Assembly (NCBI RefSeq): GCF_038095555.1
Contig: NZ_CP124591.1
Location: forward strand, 1,116,001-1,180,000
Reading direction: 5' to 3'
DNA: 64,000 bases
DNA from: Macrococcoides psychrotolerans
GTDB lineage: Bacteria > Bacillota > Bacilli > Staphylococcales > Staphylococcaceae
Both the position numbers and the translations under genes were made by a program. How positions within the stretch are numbered: the stretch's first letter is position 1; the number at the start of each line of letters is the position of its first letter. Under the pieces are notes generated by a model that searched no databases, was not told the origin of the DNA, and worked only from the letters and a program-made list of their open reading frames with translations. Of the stretch, positions 35,196 through 44,084 are shown one piece after another.

Positions 35196-35619
35196 AAGCC
35201 ACCACTTTCTCATCATTCATATAAGGTTGTACAAACATATAATGAATTTCCTGATCTATTTCTGTTAATTTATCTTGTTCAGTTATCGTTAAACGTAATT
35301 CTTTCAATTCATTAATACGCGTGACACATCGCGTTAAAACTTTAAAGTCATCTTGTAAAAACGGCTGTGATAAATAGCGATAAAATAACGCACTTAATAT
35401 GTCAGTAGATAGCACAAGCCTGTCTTTATTATTATCATTGATCACACTTTGCATACGCATACTTGTATCAATAACAACGATTGCACTTTTAACATTGTCA
35501 TCTACTTTAAGATTGCTCACAATATCAATGATTTCCTGCTCAAAATTGATCATCTGAAAATATGCATATCGTTTTTTTAGCTCTTTAATCTGATTTTCTA
35601 GGTTAACTAAATATTTCAT
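35188..35619 (-). CDS. hepS: heptaprenyl diphosphate synthase component I
   Basis: Small non-catalytic partner of HepT. A 143-aa helical protein; the segment VLSTDILSALFYRYLSQP matches the conserved core of the HEPPP_synt_1 family. It is clearly shorter than Bacillus HepS (about 250 aa), so peripheral helices are lost. ATG 35619 has GAGG upstream. It overlaps menG by 8 bases. Confidence 0.82.
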   Translation of the reverse strand: MKYLVNLENQIKELKKRYAYFQMINFEQEIIDIVSNLKVDDNVKSAIVVIDTSMRMQSVINDNNKDRLVLSTDILSALFYRYLSQPFLQDDFKVLTRCVTRINELKELRLTITEQDKLTEIDQEIHYMFVQPYMNDEKVVAYE

Positions 35620-35685
35620 TGCCATACCTCAATTTTTGTCCTTCCATTATTATAACGATAATTCATAAAAAATGGTATAAGAACA

Positions 35686-35710
35686 AATAAAAAAAGCCCA
35701 TAGTGGGCTT
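35686..35710 (-). terminator. hup terminator
   Basis: Minus strand stem AAGCCCA/TGGGCTT with a three-base loop, then seven T's. It starts 10 bases past the hup stop. Confidence 0.88.
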
Positions 35711-35719
35711 TAGATGCAT

Positions 35720-35992
35720 TTATTTCACTGCATCTTTTAATGCTTTACCAGCTTTGAATGCTGGAACTTTGCTTGCTGGGATTTCAATCTCATCACCAGT
35801 TTGCGGATTACGTCCTTTACGTGCAGCACGTTCGCGAACTTCAAAGTTACCGAAACCAATTAATTGTACCTTCTCACCATTAGATAGTGATTTTTGAATT
35901 GATTCGAAAACAGCATCAACTGCTAAACCTGCTTCTTTCTTAGTTAAGTTTGCACTATCAGAAACTGCATTGATTAAATCTGTTTTATTCAT
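35720..35992 (-). CDS. hup: DNA-binding protein HU
   Basis: Nucleoid protein of 90 aa, the exact usual length. The beta-arm consensus is visible (GFGNFEVRERAARKGRNPQTG), as is the N-terminal MNKTDLINAVS. It bends and compacts DNA as a dimer and is probably essential, being the only HU gene seen. GGGGAGGTGA precedes the ATG. It is monocistronic between two hairpins. Confidence 0.97.
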   Translation of the reverse strand: MNKTDLINAVSDSANLTKKEAGLAVDAVFESIQKSLSNGEKVQLIGFGNFEVRERAARKGRNPQTGDEIEIPASKVPAFKAGKALKDAVK

Positions 35993-36055
35993 GTCAATTC
36001 ACCTCCCCAACATTATGTAAATGATATAAAATATCATTCTGTTATGACTTTAACA

Positions 36056-36085
36056 CAATAAACGTTGTCACTGCAACGGTTATTG
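36056..36085 (-). terminator. hairpin after yphF-like gene
   Basis: A 12-bp stem with one mismatch (caataaacgttg with caacggttattg) and a six-base loop lies 19 bases past the lipoprotein stop. No long T-run follows, so termination may be partial. It could instead belong to the hup promoter region. Confidence 0.45.
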
Positions 36086-36103
36086 TATATTATCAACAAT
36101 TTT

Positions 36104-36805
36104 TTAGCGTTGTACGGTTTTGAAAACGGGTTCATTCTTATCATCTACAGTATAAGGTACTGAATAGGCAGGTAATATTGGGTTGTCCTGATAGAGAATA
36201 TATCGGATATCCTCCCCTTGTTTTACCTGATGTTTCTGTAGTGCACGACCAAGATCAAGAGAGTAATCTATCTTAAATTCGTTCCCCCCGTTGATATAAA
36301 TAGGTAATGCCTCGCCCGAATAAGGGCTCTTCACTGTCGGGTATTGATCAAGACCGTATTTCTTATAGTTAATTTTATAAAGGTTTGGACCTATCTTCTT
36401 TCCTAATGCCAATTCATTCGATTTCGTCTCGAGTCGAATTCTTAAATTTTTTAAAGTATCTGATGTTCTTAGATCTACAATCATCACTTTAGGATTTTTA
36501 TCTACGTCCATCATCACATACTGATAATAGCCACCCATTTCAAATGATGAGCCTGGTAACTGCGAAAGATATTTTGGTTTTAACTTTCCAAAATCAACTG
36601 GATGCTTTAAATAGATTTCATAAGTCTGATCTCTATCTTTCAGTGGTAGCAATCCACCGGTATCCTTCTGATAACTTTCAACAGCATTTTGAACCATGTT
36701 CAGCTGATCTTGAGGTGCGACTTGATTTTGTTCAAGCGCTTCTTTAGGATACATGCATCCACTGAGCAGCAAAGAAACCAGTAATAATAATAAAGATTTA
36801 CGCAT
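36104..36805 (-). CDS. predicted lipoprotein, YphF-like
   Basis: A 233-aa exported protein. A Lys-Arg start and hydrophobic stretch end in the lipobox LLSGC, so it should be lipid-anchored outside the membrane. The mature part is hydrophilic with repeated KYLSQLPG and NYKKYGLDQYP-like segments; no enzyme motif is seen. Synteny with Bacillus yphF (after yphE, before hbs) supports the name. ATG 36805 has AGGTGG 8 bases upstream; the GTG at 36817 overlaps that site. Confidence 0.8.
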   Translation of the reverse strand: MRKSLLLLLVSLLLSGCMYPKEALEQNQVAPQDQLNMVQNAVESYQKDTGGLLPLKDRDQTYEIYLKHPVDFGKLKPKYLSQLPGSSFEMGGYYQYVMMDVDKNPKVMIVDLRTSDTLKNLRIRLETKSNELALGKKIGPNLYKINYKKYGLDQYPTVKSPYSGEALPIYINGGNEFKIDYSLDLGRALQKHQVKQGEDIRYILYQDNPILPAYSVPYTVDDKNEPVFKTVQR

Positions 36806-37004
36806 AACTAGAACCACCTAACACGACAAACATGAGCAGTGCACTTATAAGCAATGCTGCATATGCAAGAAACGTAACAATCATATTCAATGGTTTATTA
36901 GCAATCTTAAACCTTGCGAGATAAATAAGCATCATTGCAAGAAGCATTAGCCCAAGCGAATAAAATGATACCCACATTAAATCCATTCTAGAAATATTAA
37001 ACAT
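36798..37004 (-). CDS. YphE-like small membrane protein (DUF2768)
   Basis: A 68-aa protein with two membrane helices (about residues 10-30 and 42-62) separated by a short basic loop (ARFKIANKP). Function unknown. Its stop overlaps the following lipoprotein gene by 8 bases and it starts 9 bases past gpsA, as in Bacillus. Confidence 0.8.
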   Translation of the reverse strand: MFNISRMDLMWVSFYSLGLMLLAMMLIYLARFKIANKPLNMIVTFLAYAALLISALLMFVVLGGSSYA

Positions 37005-37013
37005 AGTCTACCT

Positions 37014-38013
37014 CTATTCGTTCGTTTTTTCTCTGTTCATCAAATTCCTAACTCCTTCATTGACATCAAGACCTTCAAACAGCACCTTATATAAGGATTG
37101 TGTGATCGGCATCTCAACACCAAATGCTTGTGCCATTTCGTTTGCAGCTTGTGTCGTACGGACTCCTTCAACGACCATACCCATTTGTGCCAGCGCTTCC
37201 TCTAGAGAAGCACCTTTACCCAGCATATTGCCACATTTCCAGTTTCGTGAATGTACTGATGTACATGTCACAATCAAATCGCCAATCCCTGCAAGCCCAA
37301 GAAATGTTAACGGATCTGCTCCCATCTTCGTTCCAAGGCGTGTGATTTCAGCGAGACCACGTGTCATCAAGGCTGCTTTAGCATTGTCTCCATAGCCAAG
37401 GCCATCTGTTATCCCTGCTGCAAGTGCGATAATATTCTTAAGCGCACCTCCAATTTCAACACCAATCAAGTCATCATTCGTATAGATTCTAAAATACGAA
37501 TTCATAAAAATATCTTGTGCAATCTGCTTAATCTGTTTGTTGTCACTTGCTACAGCCACCGTTGTCGGATCTTTGAAGTGCAAGTTCTTCAGCATGACTC
37601 GGCCCACTCAGAACACCGACACCTTCAAACTTCTCAGGATCCATCTCTTCGGTTATCATTTCAGAGATTCTTTTAAATGTTATAGGCTCTATCCCTTTAG
37701 AAACATGAATAAAAATTTTCTTTTCATCCGCAACCTCATTAATCTGCTGCATGACTGAACGAATCGCTTTCGTAGGAACAGCTATTATGATTACCTTTGC
37801 ATGCAGTACTGCTTGCTGAATATTTGAAGTCGCTTGCAATGCATCGTGCAGCTGAATCTCTTTAAGATACTTTTCATTCGTATGATGCGTGTTGATTTCA
37901 TCAACGGTAGCTTGGGTCTTTCCCCACATTAAAACGTCGTGCTGATTCTCTGAAAGTACATTCGCTAGTGCAGTACCCCATGAACCTGTACCGATTACTG
38001 AAACTTGTAGCAT
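37014..38013 (-). pseudogene. gpsA: NAD(P)H glycerol-3-phosphate dehydrogenase, one-base frameshift
   Basis: Makes sn-glycerol-3-phosphate for phospholipids. The gene is split by one extra base. The N-terminal frame (SVIGTGSWGTALANVL) runs to GPSHAEELAL and then stops at 37543. The C-terminal frame begins with KDPTTVAVASDN and continues to 37014 with EIGGALKNIIALAAG intact. Removing the C at minus-strand position 37575 gives GPSHAEELALKDPTTVA, the expected family sequence, and an uninterrupted frame of 332 codons, the usual length. The region is otherwise well kept. A sequencing error or very recent mutation is likely, since the gene is normally essential. ATG 38013 has AGGAG upstream. Confidence 0.9.
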
Positions 38014-38023
38014 ACAATCACTC

Positions 38024-39334
38024 CTAATTTCTCTTTCTTGCAATTAAATGTAGTGGTGTTCCTTCGAATCCAAAGGCTGCACGAATTCTATTTTCTAAAA
38101 ATCTTTGATAAGAGAAATGCATCATCTCAACATCGTTGACGAAGAATACAAAAGTTGGTGGCTCAATCGCAACTTGTGTCGTATAGAAGATGTTTAATCG
38201 ACTGCCCTTATGTGTTGGTGTTGGATTCATTGCAACAGCATCAGTGATCACTTCATTAAGCGTACTGCTTTGAACTCGTTTACGATGGTTTTCCCCTGCC
38301 ATATTAATCAGTGGGAATAATGTATTCAGACGTTTGCGTTCCTTTGCAGAAACAAAGGCAATCGGTGCATAATCTAAGAACTGGAAGTTTTCACGCACTT
38401 TATCTTCAAACTTCTTCATCGTTTTTGAGTCTTTCTCAACAGTGTCCCATTTGTTTACAACGATAACAATAGCTTTACCTGCTTCATGGGCATATCCAGC
38501 AATCTTCTTATCCTGTTCAATAATACCTTCTTCAGCATCGATAACAACCAGCACAACGTTAGAACGTTCGATTGCTTTCAAGGCACGTAATACAGAATAA
38601 CGTTCTGTTGCCTCATATACCTTACCTTTTTTACGCATTCCAGCTGTATCGATCATCACGTATTCCTGATCCTCAAAAGTGTATACCGTATCTATTGCAT
38701 CTCGTGTTGTACCTGCGACTGGTGATACGATAACACGCTCTTCACCAAGGATTGCATTGATTAAACTCGATTTCCCCACATTTGGTCTTCCTATAAGAGA
38801 GAATTTGATAACATCATCATCATAATCTTCTTCCTGCTGCTCAGGGAAGTGCTTTGCCGCTTCATCCAGCAAGTCTCCAATACCTAAACCATGTGATCCA
38901 GAGATCGGAATAGGCTCTCCAAATCCTAATGAGTAGAATTCGTATATATCTGCACGCATTTCAGGATTATCAATCTTATTGACACCTAATACAACAGGCT
39001 TGCTTGATTTAAATAATAGTTTTGCCACGAAATCATCTTCATTCGTAATCCCGTCACGTCCATTCACCATAAAGATGATAACATCCGCTTCCTCAATCGC
39101 AATTTCTGCCTGAGCACGAATCTGCTCCTGGAAAGGCTCATCACCTAGCTCAATCCCACCTGTATCTATAATATTGAATTCATGTGTCAACCATTCTCCG
39201 CTCGAATAAATTCTATCTCTTGTAACTCCGGGTGTGTCTTCTACAATCGAAACACGTTCCCCGACGATTCTATTAAAAATTGTAGATTTCCCTACATTTG
39301 CACGACCTACAATCGCTATCGTTGGTTTTGTCAT
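38024..39334 (-). CDS. der: ribosome biogenesis GTPase Der (EngA)
   Basis: A 436-aa tandem GTPase needed for 50S subunit assembly. Two G domains with GRANVGKS and GRPNVGKS P-loops, DTPG/DTAG switches and NKxD motifs (VNKID, VNKWD), then a KH-like C-terminal domain. ATG 39334 follows GAGAGG; the longer frame adds 17 unrelated residues. gpsA starts 10 bases downstream. Confidence 0.97.
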   Translation of the reverse strand: MTKPTIAIVGRANVGKSTIFNRIVGERVSIVEDTPGVTRDRIYSSGEWLTHEFNIIDTGGIELGDEPFQEQIRAQAEIAIEEADVIIFMVNGRDGITNEDDFVAKLLFKSSKPVVLGVNKIDNPEMRADIYEFYSLGFGEPIPISGSHGLGIGDLLDEAAKHFPEQQEEDYDDDVIKFSLIGRPNVGKSSLINAILGEERVIVSPVAGTTRDAIDTVYTFEDQEYVMIDTAGMRKKGKVYEATERYSVLRALKAIERSNVVLVVIDAEEGIIEQDKKIAGYAHEAGKAIVIVVNKWDTVEKDSKTMKKFEDKVRENFQFLDYAPIAFVSAKERKRLNTLFPLINMAGENHRKRVQSSTLNEVITDAVAMNPTPTHKGSRLNIFYTTQVAIEPPTFVFFVNDVEMMHFSYQRFLENRIRAAFGFEGTPLHLIARKRN

Positions 39335-39395
39335 TTTATCTATCCTCTCAAATAATATCCCTATTATTTTAACATAGTTTATCATTTATTAATAT

Positions 39396-39431
39396 TTAAA
39401 AAAAAAGAGACAAGGCAAGCGCCATTGTCTC
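39396..39431 (-). terminator. rpsA terminator
   Basis: Minus strand GAGACAATGGC-GCTT-GCCTTGTCTC forms a 10-bp stem with one bulged base, then nine T's. It starts 12 bases past the rpsA stop. Confidence 0.9.
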
Positions 39432-39443
39432 CTTAGAACTCTA

Positions 39444-40607
39444 TTAAAGATTTAAGTTTTTAAGTTTGTCTCCAAACATATCTCCAAGTGTTGGAGCATC
39501 TTGATTCTCTTGATTTGAAGCATTGCTCAAGTATGTAGTATCAAAATCTTCTACTTGTTCTTGAGTCGCTTTAATTGAAAGACCAATACGTTTCTCTTCT
39601 TTGTTGATATCCAGAATCTTCACTTTAACCTTTCGACCTGGTTCAAGGACTTCTGATGGATTACCGATATGTTCGTGACTAATTTGAGAAATATGCACAA
39701 GGCCTTGTAATCCTTTATCAATTTCAACGAAAGCTCCAAAGTTTGCTAGACGAACAACTTCTCCATCAACGATGTCTCCGATACTAAACTTCTCTTCAAT
39801 CGTTTCAAACGGCCCAGGTAAAGCAGCTTTAATTGATAAAGAAACGCGTTCTGCTTCTTTGTCGACGCTTAATACTTTAACCTTAACTTTGTCGCCGATA
39901 GACAGAGCATCTTCAACCTTATCGATATGATCATGCGTAACTTGAGAGATATGTACAAGACCATCTACTTCACCGATATCTACGAACGCTCCGAAGTTTG
40001 TAATACGTAAAACTTCGCCTTCGATTACAGAACCAACTTCAATTTCATCAAGACGTTGTTCTTTTTTCACTTTGTTCTCTTCAGCTTCGATGGCTTTGTG
40101 ATTTAAGATTACACGGTTCTTCTCCTGATCTAGTTCTTCAATCTTTAAAGTTAATACTTGACCAACGTAGTTTGAGAAGTCTTCAATATAATTCGTAGAA
40201 ATTAAAGATGCCGGAATAAATCCTCTTAGGCCTACATCAACAACAAGACCACCTTTAACTGCTTCTTTAACTTCTGCTTCTAGCGTTTCATCATTTTCGA
40301 ACTTTTCTTTTAATGATTCAAATGATTCAGATTCATCTAGTTGACGTTTAGATAAGATGTAATGACCATCTTCCTCTTTATCTTCAATCTTAGTAACAAA
40401 CGCTTCAATCTCATCGCCAATTTGAACGACTTCTTCAGCATTGTCAATATGTAGACTTGAAAGTTGACTGATTGGGATGATACCATCATATTTTGCACCA
40501 TCTAAGTTAAGAACGACATGTTTCTCTTCAATCGCTTGTACCGTTCCTTTAACCTTGTCTCCTTCTTGAATTTCTTTAATCATTGCTTCGTTAAATTCTT
40601 CTGTCAT
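39444..40607 (-). CDS. rpsA: S1 domain RNA-binding protein (ribosomal protein S1 homologue)
   Basis: A 387-aa protein with four S1/OB repeats (about residues 15-85, 100-170, 190-260, 275-345), the last two best conserved (NFGAFVDIGEVDGLVHISQ and NFGAFVEIDKGLQGLVHIS). It binds RNA; in Firmicutes it is shorter than the six-repeat S1 of E. coli and its ribosomal role is debated. AAGGAGG precedes ATG. A TATAAT at 40640 could belong to its promoter. Lies downstream of cmk. Confidence 0.93.
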   Translation of the reverse strand: MTEEFNEAMIKEIQEGDKVKGTVQAIEEKHVVLNLDGAKYDGIIPISQLSSLHIDNAEEVVQIGDEIEAFVTKIEDKEEDGHYILSKRQLDESESFESLKEKFENDETLEAEVKEAVKGGLVVDVGLRGFIPASLISTNYIEDFSNYVGQVLTLKIEELDQEKNRVILNHKAIEAEENKVKKEQRLDEIEVGSVIEGEVLRITNFGAFVDIGEVDGLVHISQVTHDHIDKVEDALSIGDKVKVKVLSVDKEAERVSLSIKAALPGPFETIEEKFSIGDIVDGEVVRLANFGAFVEIDKGLQGLVHISQISHEHIGNPSEVLEPGRKVKVKILDINKEEKRIGLSIKATQEQVEDFDTTYLSNASNQENQDAPTLGDMFGDKLKNLNL

Positions 40608-40687
40608 TGTGGATTCCTCCTTGAAATTACAACTAGTGTTATTATAAACTTCTTACAAATCGAGCTGAAAGTCAAGGAATACGCTTT

Positions 40688-41338
40688 TTACATTGCGCTT
40701 TTTGCTAATTCAATAATCTGGGCTGTCACTTCTTCTATTGACTTTCCCGTTGTATCAATTTCAATAGCATCCTCTGCTTTTGTGAGCGGCGAGATTTCAC
40801 GCGTCATATCCAGGTGGTCACGACGTTCAATATCTCTTTTCAATTCTTCGAATGTTGAGGCAATCCCTCTATTTCTGTTATCAATCAAACGACGTTCTGC
40901 ACGTTCTTCTACAGAGGCTACCATATACACCTTTAATTCAGCTTCAGGAATAACTTTCGTTCCAATATCTCGACCATCCATAACAACACCTTTATGCGCT
41001 GTCATATTCTGCTGAAGATTCACAAGTTTCGTTCTAACACTTTCAATACTAGCAACCCTAGACACATTTGATGTAACATCGTGCTCTCTAATTCTATCGC
41101 TGACATCACTTCCATTGAGATAAATGCGCTGACCAGATCTATTGATCAGCTTCAAATCTATATGCTCAACCAACTTATCGATTTCTATTTCAGGCTGCTC
41201 TAAATGTGCGAGTGTAATCGCACGATACATCGCCCCAGTATCCACATAAATCATGCTTAATGCTTCAGCGACACGCTTAGCAATTGTACTTTTTCCTGCT
41301 GCTGCAGGTCCGTCTATTGCGATATTTATCTTATTCAT
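40688..41338 (-). CDS. cmk: cytidylate kinase
   Basis: Phosphorylates CMP and dCMP. 216 aa; P-loop IDGPAAAGKSTIAK at the start, VDTGAMYRA for the base-binding site and MDGRDIGTKVIPEA, all typical. It diverges from ansA across 74 bp and precedes rpsA, the usual order. Confidence 0.97.
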   Translation of the reverse strand: MNKINIAIDGPAAAGKSTIAKRVAEALSMIYVDTGAMYRAITLAHLEQPEIEIDKLVEHIDLKLINRSGQRIYLNGSDVSDRIREHDVTSNVSRVASIESVRTKLVNLQQNMTAHKGVVMDGRDIGTKVIPEAELKVYMVASVEERAERRLIDNRNRGIASTFEELKRDIERRDHLDMTREISPLTKAEDAIEIDTTGKSIEEVTAQIIELAKSAM

Positions 41339-41412
41339 TTATATACCTACCTTGTTGTTTAATCTTAATTATTCTATCATAGAGCTATATCAATGTATAT
41401 TGGAGGACTAAA

Positions 41413-42378
41413 ATGAAAAATATTCTCGTAATGCATACAGGTGGAACAATCAGTATGTCTGAAAATGCGCAGGGTGTCGTCACAACGAATGACACAAATC
41501 CTATGTCAAATATCGAAATCATTCAGTCGATTGCAAACATTACTGAAAAACACCCATTTCAAATCCCCTCTCCTCATATGACCCTTAAACATATGAATAT
41601 ATTAAGAAAATCAATTATCAATGAAATATACGAAGAAAACTATGATGGTATCGTCATCACACATGGCACTGACACACTCGAAGAAACAGCATATTTTCTG
41701 GATTTGACCCTCAACGTTTCAATTCCAGTAATCTTAACCGGCGCGATGCGTTCATCCAACGAAATCGGGGCAGATGGTCTGTATAACTACATCTCCGCAA
41801 TACGTACAGCTTGCCATGATGATGCCAAAAACAAAGGCGTGCTTGTTGTGTTTAATGATGAAATTCATACAGCTATGAACGTAACAAAGACCCATACATC
41901 AAATACAAGTACTTTTCAAAGTCCAAATTACGGACCACTTGGTATTATCACGAAAAACAATATTTATTTCCATCATCATCCATTAACACATCCCCCGCTG
42001 GTTAAAGTCAATGAAGCGATTAAAGTTGGACTCGTAAAAGCCCATAGCGACCTAGACTCAGACTTAATTAAATTCTTTGCTGATCAGGAATATGACGGGC
42101 TTGTTATAGAAGCGCTTGGACAAGGAAACTTACCGCCTTCTTCATTAGACGGCATCCAACATCTAATCGATAAAAATATCCCGATTGTCATCGTATCCCG
42201 ATGTTTCAATGGAATTGCAAGTGGTAACTATCAGTACGAAGGTGGCGGGTATGAGCTACAGAAGATGGGTCTCATATTCTCCAATGGACTTAACGGTCAG
42301 AAAGCGCGTTTAAAACTTATCGTCGCAATAAGTAATGGCTTAAATGATGCTCTTCTTGACGATTACTTCAAACGTTAA
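41413..42378 (+). CDS. ansA: L-asparaginase (type I-like)
   Basis: Hydrolyses asparagine to aspartate and ammonia. The 321-aa protein has both active-site threonines, in MHTGGTISM and in THGTDTLEETA. No signal peptide, so it is cytosolic. GGAGG lies 8 bases before ATG. Single-gene unit, divergent from cmk and convergent with the ypdA-like gene. Confidence 0.93.
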   Translation: MKNILVMHTGGTISMSENAQGVVTTNDTNPMSNIEIIQSIANITEKHPFQIPSPHMTLKHMNILRKSIINEIYEENYDGIVITHGTDTLEETAYFLDLTLNVSIPVILTGAMRSSNEIGADGLYNYISAIRTACHDDAKNKGVLVVFNDEIHTAMNVTKTHTSNTSTFQSPNYGPLGIITKNNIYFHHHPLTHPPLVKVNEAIKVGLVKAHSDLDSDLIKFFADQEYDGLVIEALGQGNLPPSSLDGIQHLIDKNIPIVIVSRCFNGIASGNYQYEGGGYELQKMGLIFSNGLNGQKARLKLIVAISNGLNDALLDDYFKR

Positions 42379-42411
42379 AAATACGCGGACAAATTATTGT
42401 CCACGTATTTC
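42379..42411. terminator. bidirectional terminator between ansA and ypdA
   Basis: Stem aaatacgcggacaa/ttgtccacgtattt with one mismatch, followed by CTTTTTTT on the plus strand. It overlaps the last codons of the convergent ypdA gene. Confidence 0.8.
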
Positions 42412-43374
42412 TTTTTTTATAATATCATCAGCTATCAGTCCGCCGTGAAATTTTCCGTTTTCAATGAATATCGTATTCGCGTCATTTCCTGCTGCGATCA
42501 CCCCTGCGATATATAAATTGTCTATATTCGTCTCCATCGTCTCTTTGTCATAGAAAGGTGCTGTCCCGAATTCATTTGTTATGAGTTCTATCCCCATATC
42601 ACTTAAAAACGTGTAGTCCGGGTGATAGCCAATCATTGCAAAAACAGTATCATTTTTGATTGCCATTTCTCCATCAGGGGTTTGAATGATCACTTCAGAA
42701 TCATTGATAGAGGTTACATGACTATTAAAATAGAGTTTAATTTTTTCATGATTAACAAGGGATTCATAAAGAGGTAATATCCAGGGTTTCACACTCTTAG
42801 AATATGTATCGCCGCGATACACAGCTGTCACTCGTGCACCAGCTTTTTCAAGTTCGATCGCAGCGTCAATTGCAGAGTTTTTACCACCAATGATCAACAC
42901 ATCCTGATCAAAATAAGGATGGGCTTCCTTGAAGTAATGCTGCACCTTATCTAAATCAGCACCCGGTACATCTAATGTATTCGGCTGCCCATAATAACCT
43001 GTCGCAACTGTAACGTAATTACATTTATAGTGTGCTTTAGTTGTCGTGATGATAAATTCGTCTTCATGCTTCTCCACTTTTAGAACTTCTTCGCCAGAAT
43101 GAATCTTTAAATCATGATATTTCACTACACTTCTGTAATAGACAAGTGCTTGGTTTCGATGCGGCTTATGTTCTTCAACAATAAACGGAATATCACCGAT
43201 ACTCAATTTTTCACTCGTCGAGAAAAAAGTCTGATGTGTCGGATAATTGTAGATTGCTTCGACGACATTCCCTTTTTCGATGATAATATTATCTATGCCT
43301 TTCTTTTTTTGCTCTATACTTGCTGATAATCCACATGGACCAGCTCCAATTATAATACTTTGTACGTGTTTCAT
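42394..43374 (-). CDS. ypdA: YpdA-family bacillithiol-disulfide reductase
   Basis: A 326-aa FAD/NADPH pyridine nucleotide-disulfide oxidoreductase fold. FAD motif IIGAGPCGLSAS with a Cys next to the dinucleotide loop, NADPH motif IIGGKNSAIDAA. YpdA reduces oxidised bacillithiol in staphylococci and Bacillus; the bshA gene in the same window supports a bacillithiol pathway. ATG 43374 has AAAGG 8 bases before it; the GTG at 43383 is within the site. Confidence 0.9.
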   Translation of the reverse strand: MKHVQSIIIGAGPCGLSASIEQKKKGIDNIIIEKGNVVEAIYNYPTHQTFFSTSEKLSIGDIPFIVEEHKPHRNQALVYYRSVVKYHDLKIHSGEEVLKVEKHEDEFIITTTKAHYKCNYVTVATGYYGQPNTLDVPGADLDKVQHYFKEAHPYFDQDVLIIGGKNSAIDAAIELEKAGARVTAVYRGDTYSKSVKPWILPLYESLVNHEKIKLYFNSHVTSINDSEVIIQTPDGEMAIKNDTVFAMIGYHPDYTFLSDMGIELITNEFGTAPFYDKETMETNIDNLYIAGVIAAGNDANTIFIENGKFHGGLIADDIIKKEIRGQ

Positions 43375-43390
43375 TTTTTTCACCTTTCTT

Positions 43391-43416
43391 AAATAAAAAA
43401 GGGCTCAAAAGAGCCC
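43391..43416 (-). terminator. terminator of the CBS-domain gene
   Basis: Minus strand GGGCTC-TTTT-GAGCCC followed by TTTTTTATTT. It lies 4 bases past the stop of the CBS-domain gene. Confidence 0.9.
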
Positions 43417-43419
43417 CCT

Positions 43420-44067
43420 CTAGATTTCGTCATGTTCTTGTATATCGAGAATCTTAAAGCCATTGTTTTTAAGATACTTTGTAAACTTCTTAATATTTTT
43501 ACTATCTTCAACTTTAACAATCATTCTTCGATGCATCTTATCTGTTTCGTCAAACGTTACAAAAGAAATAGCATTTAACTTATACTTCTTCAATGCTGAA
43601 GCAAGACGCATGATACGCCCTTCTGCATCTATTGATGTAATGGCAATGCGCACACCTTTTTGATTCATTCCAAATGCAGATTTAAACTGCTCCATAACAT
43701 CAAATCGTGAAACCACGCCTAAAAAATCGTTGCGTTCATTGATAACACTTAAAATCGGAAAATCTTGTAATGTTAAGAAAGACTCTTCGAATAGCGCATC
43801 ATCTTTAACACTATATTCATCAAGAGGAAGGATATCCTTAATCTTTGTGTTTTCAATGAATTCATCTCTTAGTTTGGGTGTCTTCATAAAGAAGAAATGT
43901 CTAAAGATGCTATAACGTGTCGCTGTGCCAATATATTTTCCTGTTTCAACAACAGGCATCCCGTCAATACCATGGTGTTCAAGCTTGTCAAGCACACTCT
44001 TAACCGTGTCATCTGGACTGGCAACATAACATTTTTCTTTAGGTATCATTATTGACTTTAAATACAT
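43420..44067 (-). CDS. CBS-domain pair protein with C-terminal ACT-like region
   Basis: A 215-aa cytosolic protein. Two CBS motifs span about residues 1-130 (DDTVKSVLDKLEHHGIDGMPVV, then FPILSVINERNDFLGVVSRFDVMEQ). The C-terminal 75 residues (VRIAITSIDAEGRIMRLASAL...) resemble an ACT-type ligand-binding domain. Such proteins sense adenine nucleotides or other ligands. The partner is unknown. It lies between ypdA and ebpS and has its own terminator. Confidence 0.8.
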   Translation of the reverse strand: MYLKSIMIPKEKCYVASPDDTVKSVLDKLEHHGIDGMPVVETGKYIGTATRYSIFRHFFFMKTPKLRDEFIENTKIKDILPLDEYSVKDDALFEESFLTLQDFPILSVINERNDFLGVVSRFDVMEQFKSAFGMNQKGVRIAITSIDAEGRIMRLASALKKYKLNAISFVTFDETDKMHRRMIVKVEDSKNIKKFTKYLKNNGFKILDIQEHDEI

Positions 44068-44084
44068 AGTACCGCCCCCTTTTT

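Noticed and set aside
37540..37610. Programmed ribosomal frameshift in gpsA
   Set aside because: No slippery X-XXY-YYZ site, internal Shine-Dalgarno or stable stem is evident, and the family is not known to use recoding.
40518..41015. 165-aa plus-strand ORF opposite rpsA and cmk
   Set aside because: Antisense to two clear housekeeping genes; no ribosome site or family features.
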